Shown here: positions 63,276-64,000 of the stretch, one piece after another
Layout: each line of letters opens with the position of its first letter
Position numbering within the stretch: the stretch's first letter is position 1
Assembly (NCBI RefSeq): GCF_024168645.1
Contig: NZ_JALJWF010000001.1
Span: 3,847,501 to 3,911,500, forward strand
Reading direction: 5' to 3'
From: Pseudomonas sp. GGS8
Lineage (GTDB): Bacteria; Pseudomonadota; Gammaproteobacteria; Pseudomonadales; Pseudomonadaceae
DNA: 64,000 nucleotides
Position numbers and translations under genes: made by a program
The notes under the pieces: model-generated
Seen by the model: only the letters and a program-made list of their open reading frames with translations
Database searches by the model: none
What the model was told of the DNA's origin: nothing

Positions 63276-64000
63276 TTACTTGAACCGCCGCTCCACACCT
63301 TTTTCTACCAGAATCTTCGCCGAAATCTCTTCCACCGAGAAATGGGTGGAATTGATGTGGGGAATGTTCTCGCGTCGGAACAGGTTCTCCACCTCGCGCA
63401 CTTCGAATTCGCACTGCGCGTAGCTCGAATAACGGCTGTTGGGCTTGCGTTCGTTGCGGATCGCGGTGAGGCGGTCCGGGTCGATGGTCAGGCCGAACAG
63501 CTTGTGCTGATGGGCGCGCAGGGCGGTCGGCAGTTGCAGGCGCTCCATGTCGTCTTCGGTCAGCGGGTAATTGGCCGCGCGGATACCAAATTGCATGGCC
63601 ATGTACAAACACGTCGGGGTTTTACCACAGCGCGACACGCCTACTAGTATCAGATCGGCTTTGTCGTAATAGTGGGTGCGGGCGCCATCGTCATTGTCGA
63701 GTGCGAAGTTCACTGCCTCGATGCGCTCCATGTAATTGGAGTTGTGGCCGATGGAGTGGGATTTGCCGACGGTGTAGGAAGAATGCTCGCTCAGCTCCTG
63801 TTCGAGGGGCGCCAGGAAGGTCGAGAAAATGTCTATCATGAAACCATTCGACGTTGCGAGAATCTCACGAATGTCCTGATTGACGATGGTGTCGAAAATA
63901 ATCGGACGAAATCCATCGTTTTCGGCCGCTTTGTTGATTTGTTGTACCATGGCCCGCGCTTTATCAGCGTTGTCGATGTACGGTCGTATGATTTTGCTGA
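63276..64000 (-). CDS. ppsR: PEP synthase regulatory protein (partial)
   Basis: The C-terminal part of a PSRP (DUF299) kinase/pyrophosphorylase that switches phosphoenolpyruvate synthase off and on by phosphorylation. Its 5' end lies outside the window and the frame is open to base 64000. Visible are [33 protein letters not shown], the P-loop [29 protein letters not shown] and the C-terminal [17 protein letters not shown]. Convergent with prpD. Confidence 0.96.
   Translation of the reverse strand, partial: SKIIRPYIDNADKARAMVQQINKAAENDGFRPIIFDTIVNQDIREILATSNGFMIDIFSTFLAPLEQELSEHSSYTVGKSHSIGHNSNYMERIEAVNFALDNDDGARTHYYDKADLILVGVSRCGKTPTCLYMAMQFGIRAANYPLTEDDMERLQLPTALRAHQHKLFGLTIDPDRLTAIRNERKPNSRYSSYAQCEFEVREVENLFRRENIPHINSTHFSVEEISAKILVEKGVERRFK

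Overview
The window looks like the chromosome of a plant- or soil-associated Pseudomonas, most likely of the fluorescens lineage. Three things point there. Intergenic spaces carry paired REP palindromes of the pseudomonad type (core like GGGAGCGGGCTTGCCCGCGA). The housekeeping genes are GC-rich and typical of the genus (thrH, pabB, cysH of the APS-reductase type, ppsR, and a prpB-prpC-acnD-prpF-prpD operon). A true ACC deaminase (acdS) sits beside its Lrp-type regulator. No rRNA, complete tRNA or CRISPR array is present.

Layout. 1-2438: end of a dipeptide/oligopeptide ABC transporter operon. 2441-4847: an IS66 fragment interrupted by the tail of a group II intron, two small alpha/beta hydrolases (one broken by a single amber codon) and a divergent AsnC/Lrp regulator. 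4870-11170: an AT-rich foreign-looking segment with a MocR-type regulator, IS2-like debris, and a tightly overlapping five-gene operon. That operon encodes a LysE exporter, a 2-oxoglutarate/Fe dioxygenase of the free-amino-acid hydroxylase type, an AurF-type diiron N-oxygenase, a [2Fe-2S] ferredoxin and a GNAT acetyltransferase. 11596-16114: IS3 debris, then a small mobile module (DUF3987 protein, small partner, tyrosine recombinase, small accessory protein). 16520-23332: acdR-acdS, two small unknown genes, and E1 and E2 subunits of a 2-oxoacid dehydrogenase. 24167-33316: two M20 peptidases, a complete Dpp-like ABC transporter and a LysR regulator. 33317-35107: a P4-type integrase, a decayed copy of the DUF3987-module small gene, and a possible tRNA-Ser 3'-end att remnant. 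35375-38486: a run of small proteins, including tandem glycine-zipper paralogues. 38645-43911: an Rhs polymorphic toxin with a predicted ADP-ribosyltransferase tip and its immunity gene. 44174-54328: HAD phosphatase, SDR/LysR pair, Asp/Glu/hydantoin racemase, cysH, thrH, pabB, and a transglutaminase-like/ATP-grasp/retropepsin-like trio. 54626-63142: the methylcitrate operon. The window ends in ppsR.

How the genes may work together. AcdS releases 2-oxobutyrate from ACC. The E1/E2 pair directly downstream could oxidise it to propionyl-CoA, and the prp operon about 31 kb away would burn that to pyruvate and succinate. The window may therefore encode a whole ACC-to-central-metabolism route; the substrate of the E1 is inference.

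The best candidate for an undescribed system is the 8064-11170 operon. It reads as a compact pathway that hydroxylates an amino acid or amine, oxidises its nitrogen, acetylates it and exports it. The AurF-like protein keeps all seven expected iron ligands at family-like spacing. Its product cannot be deduced from sequence.
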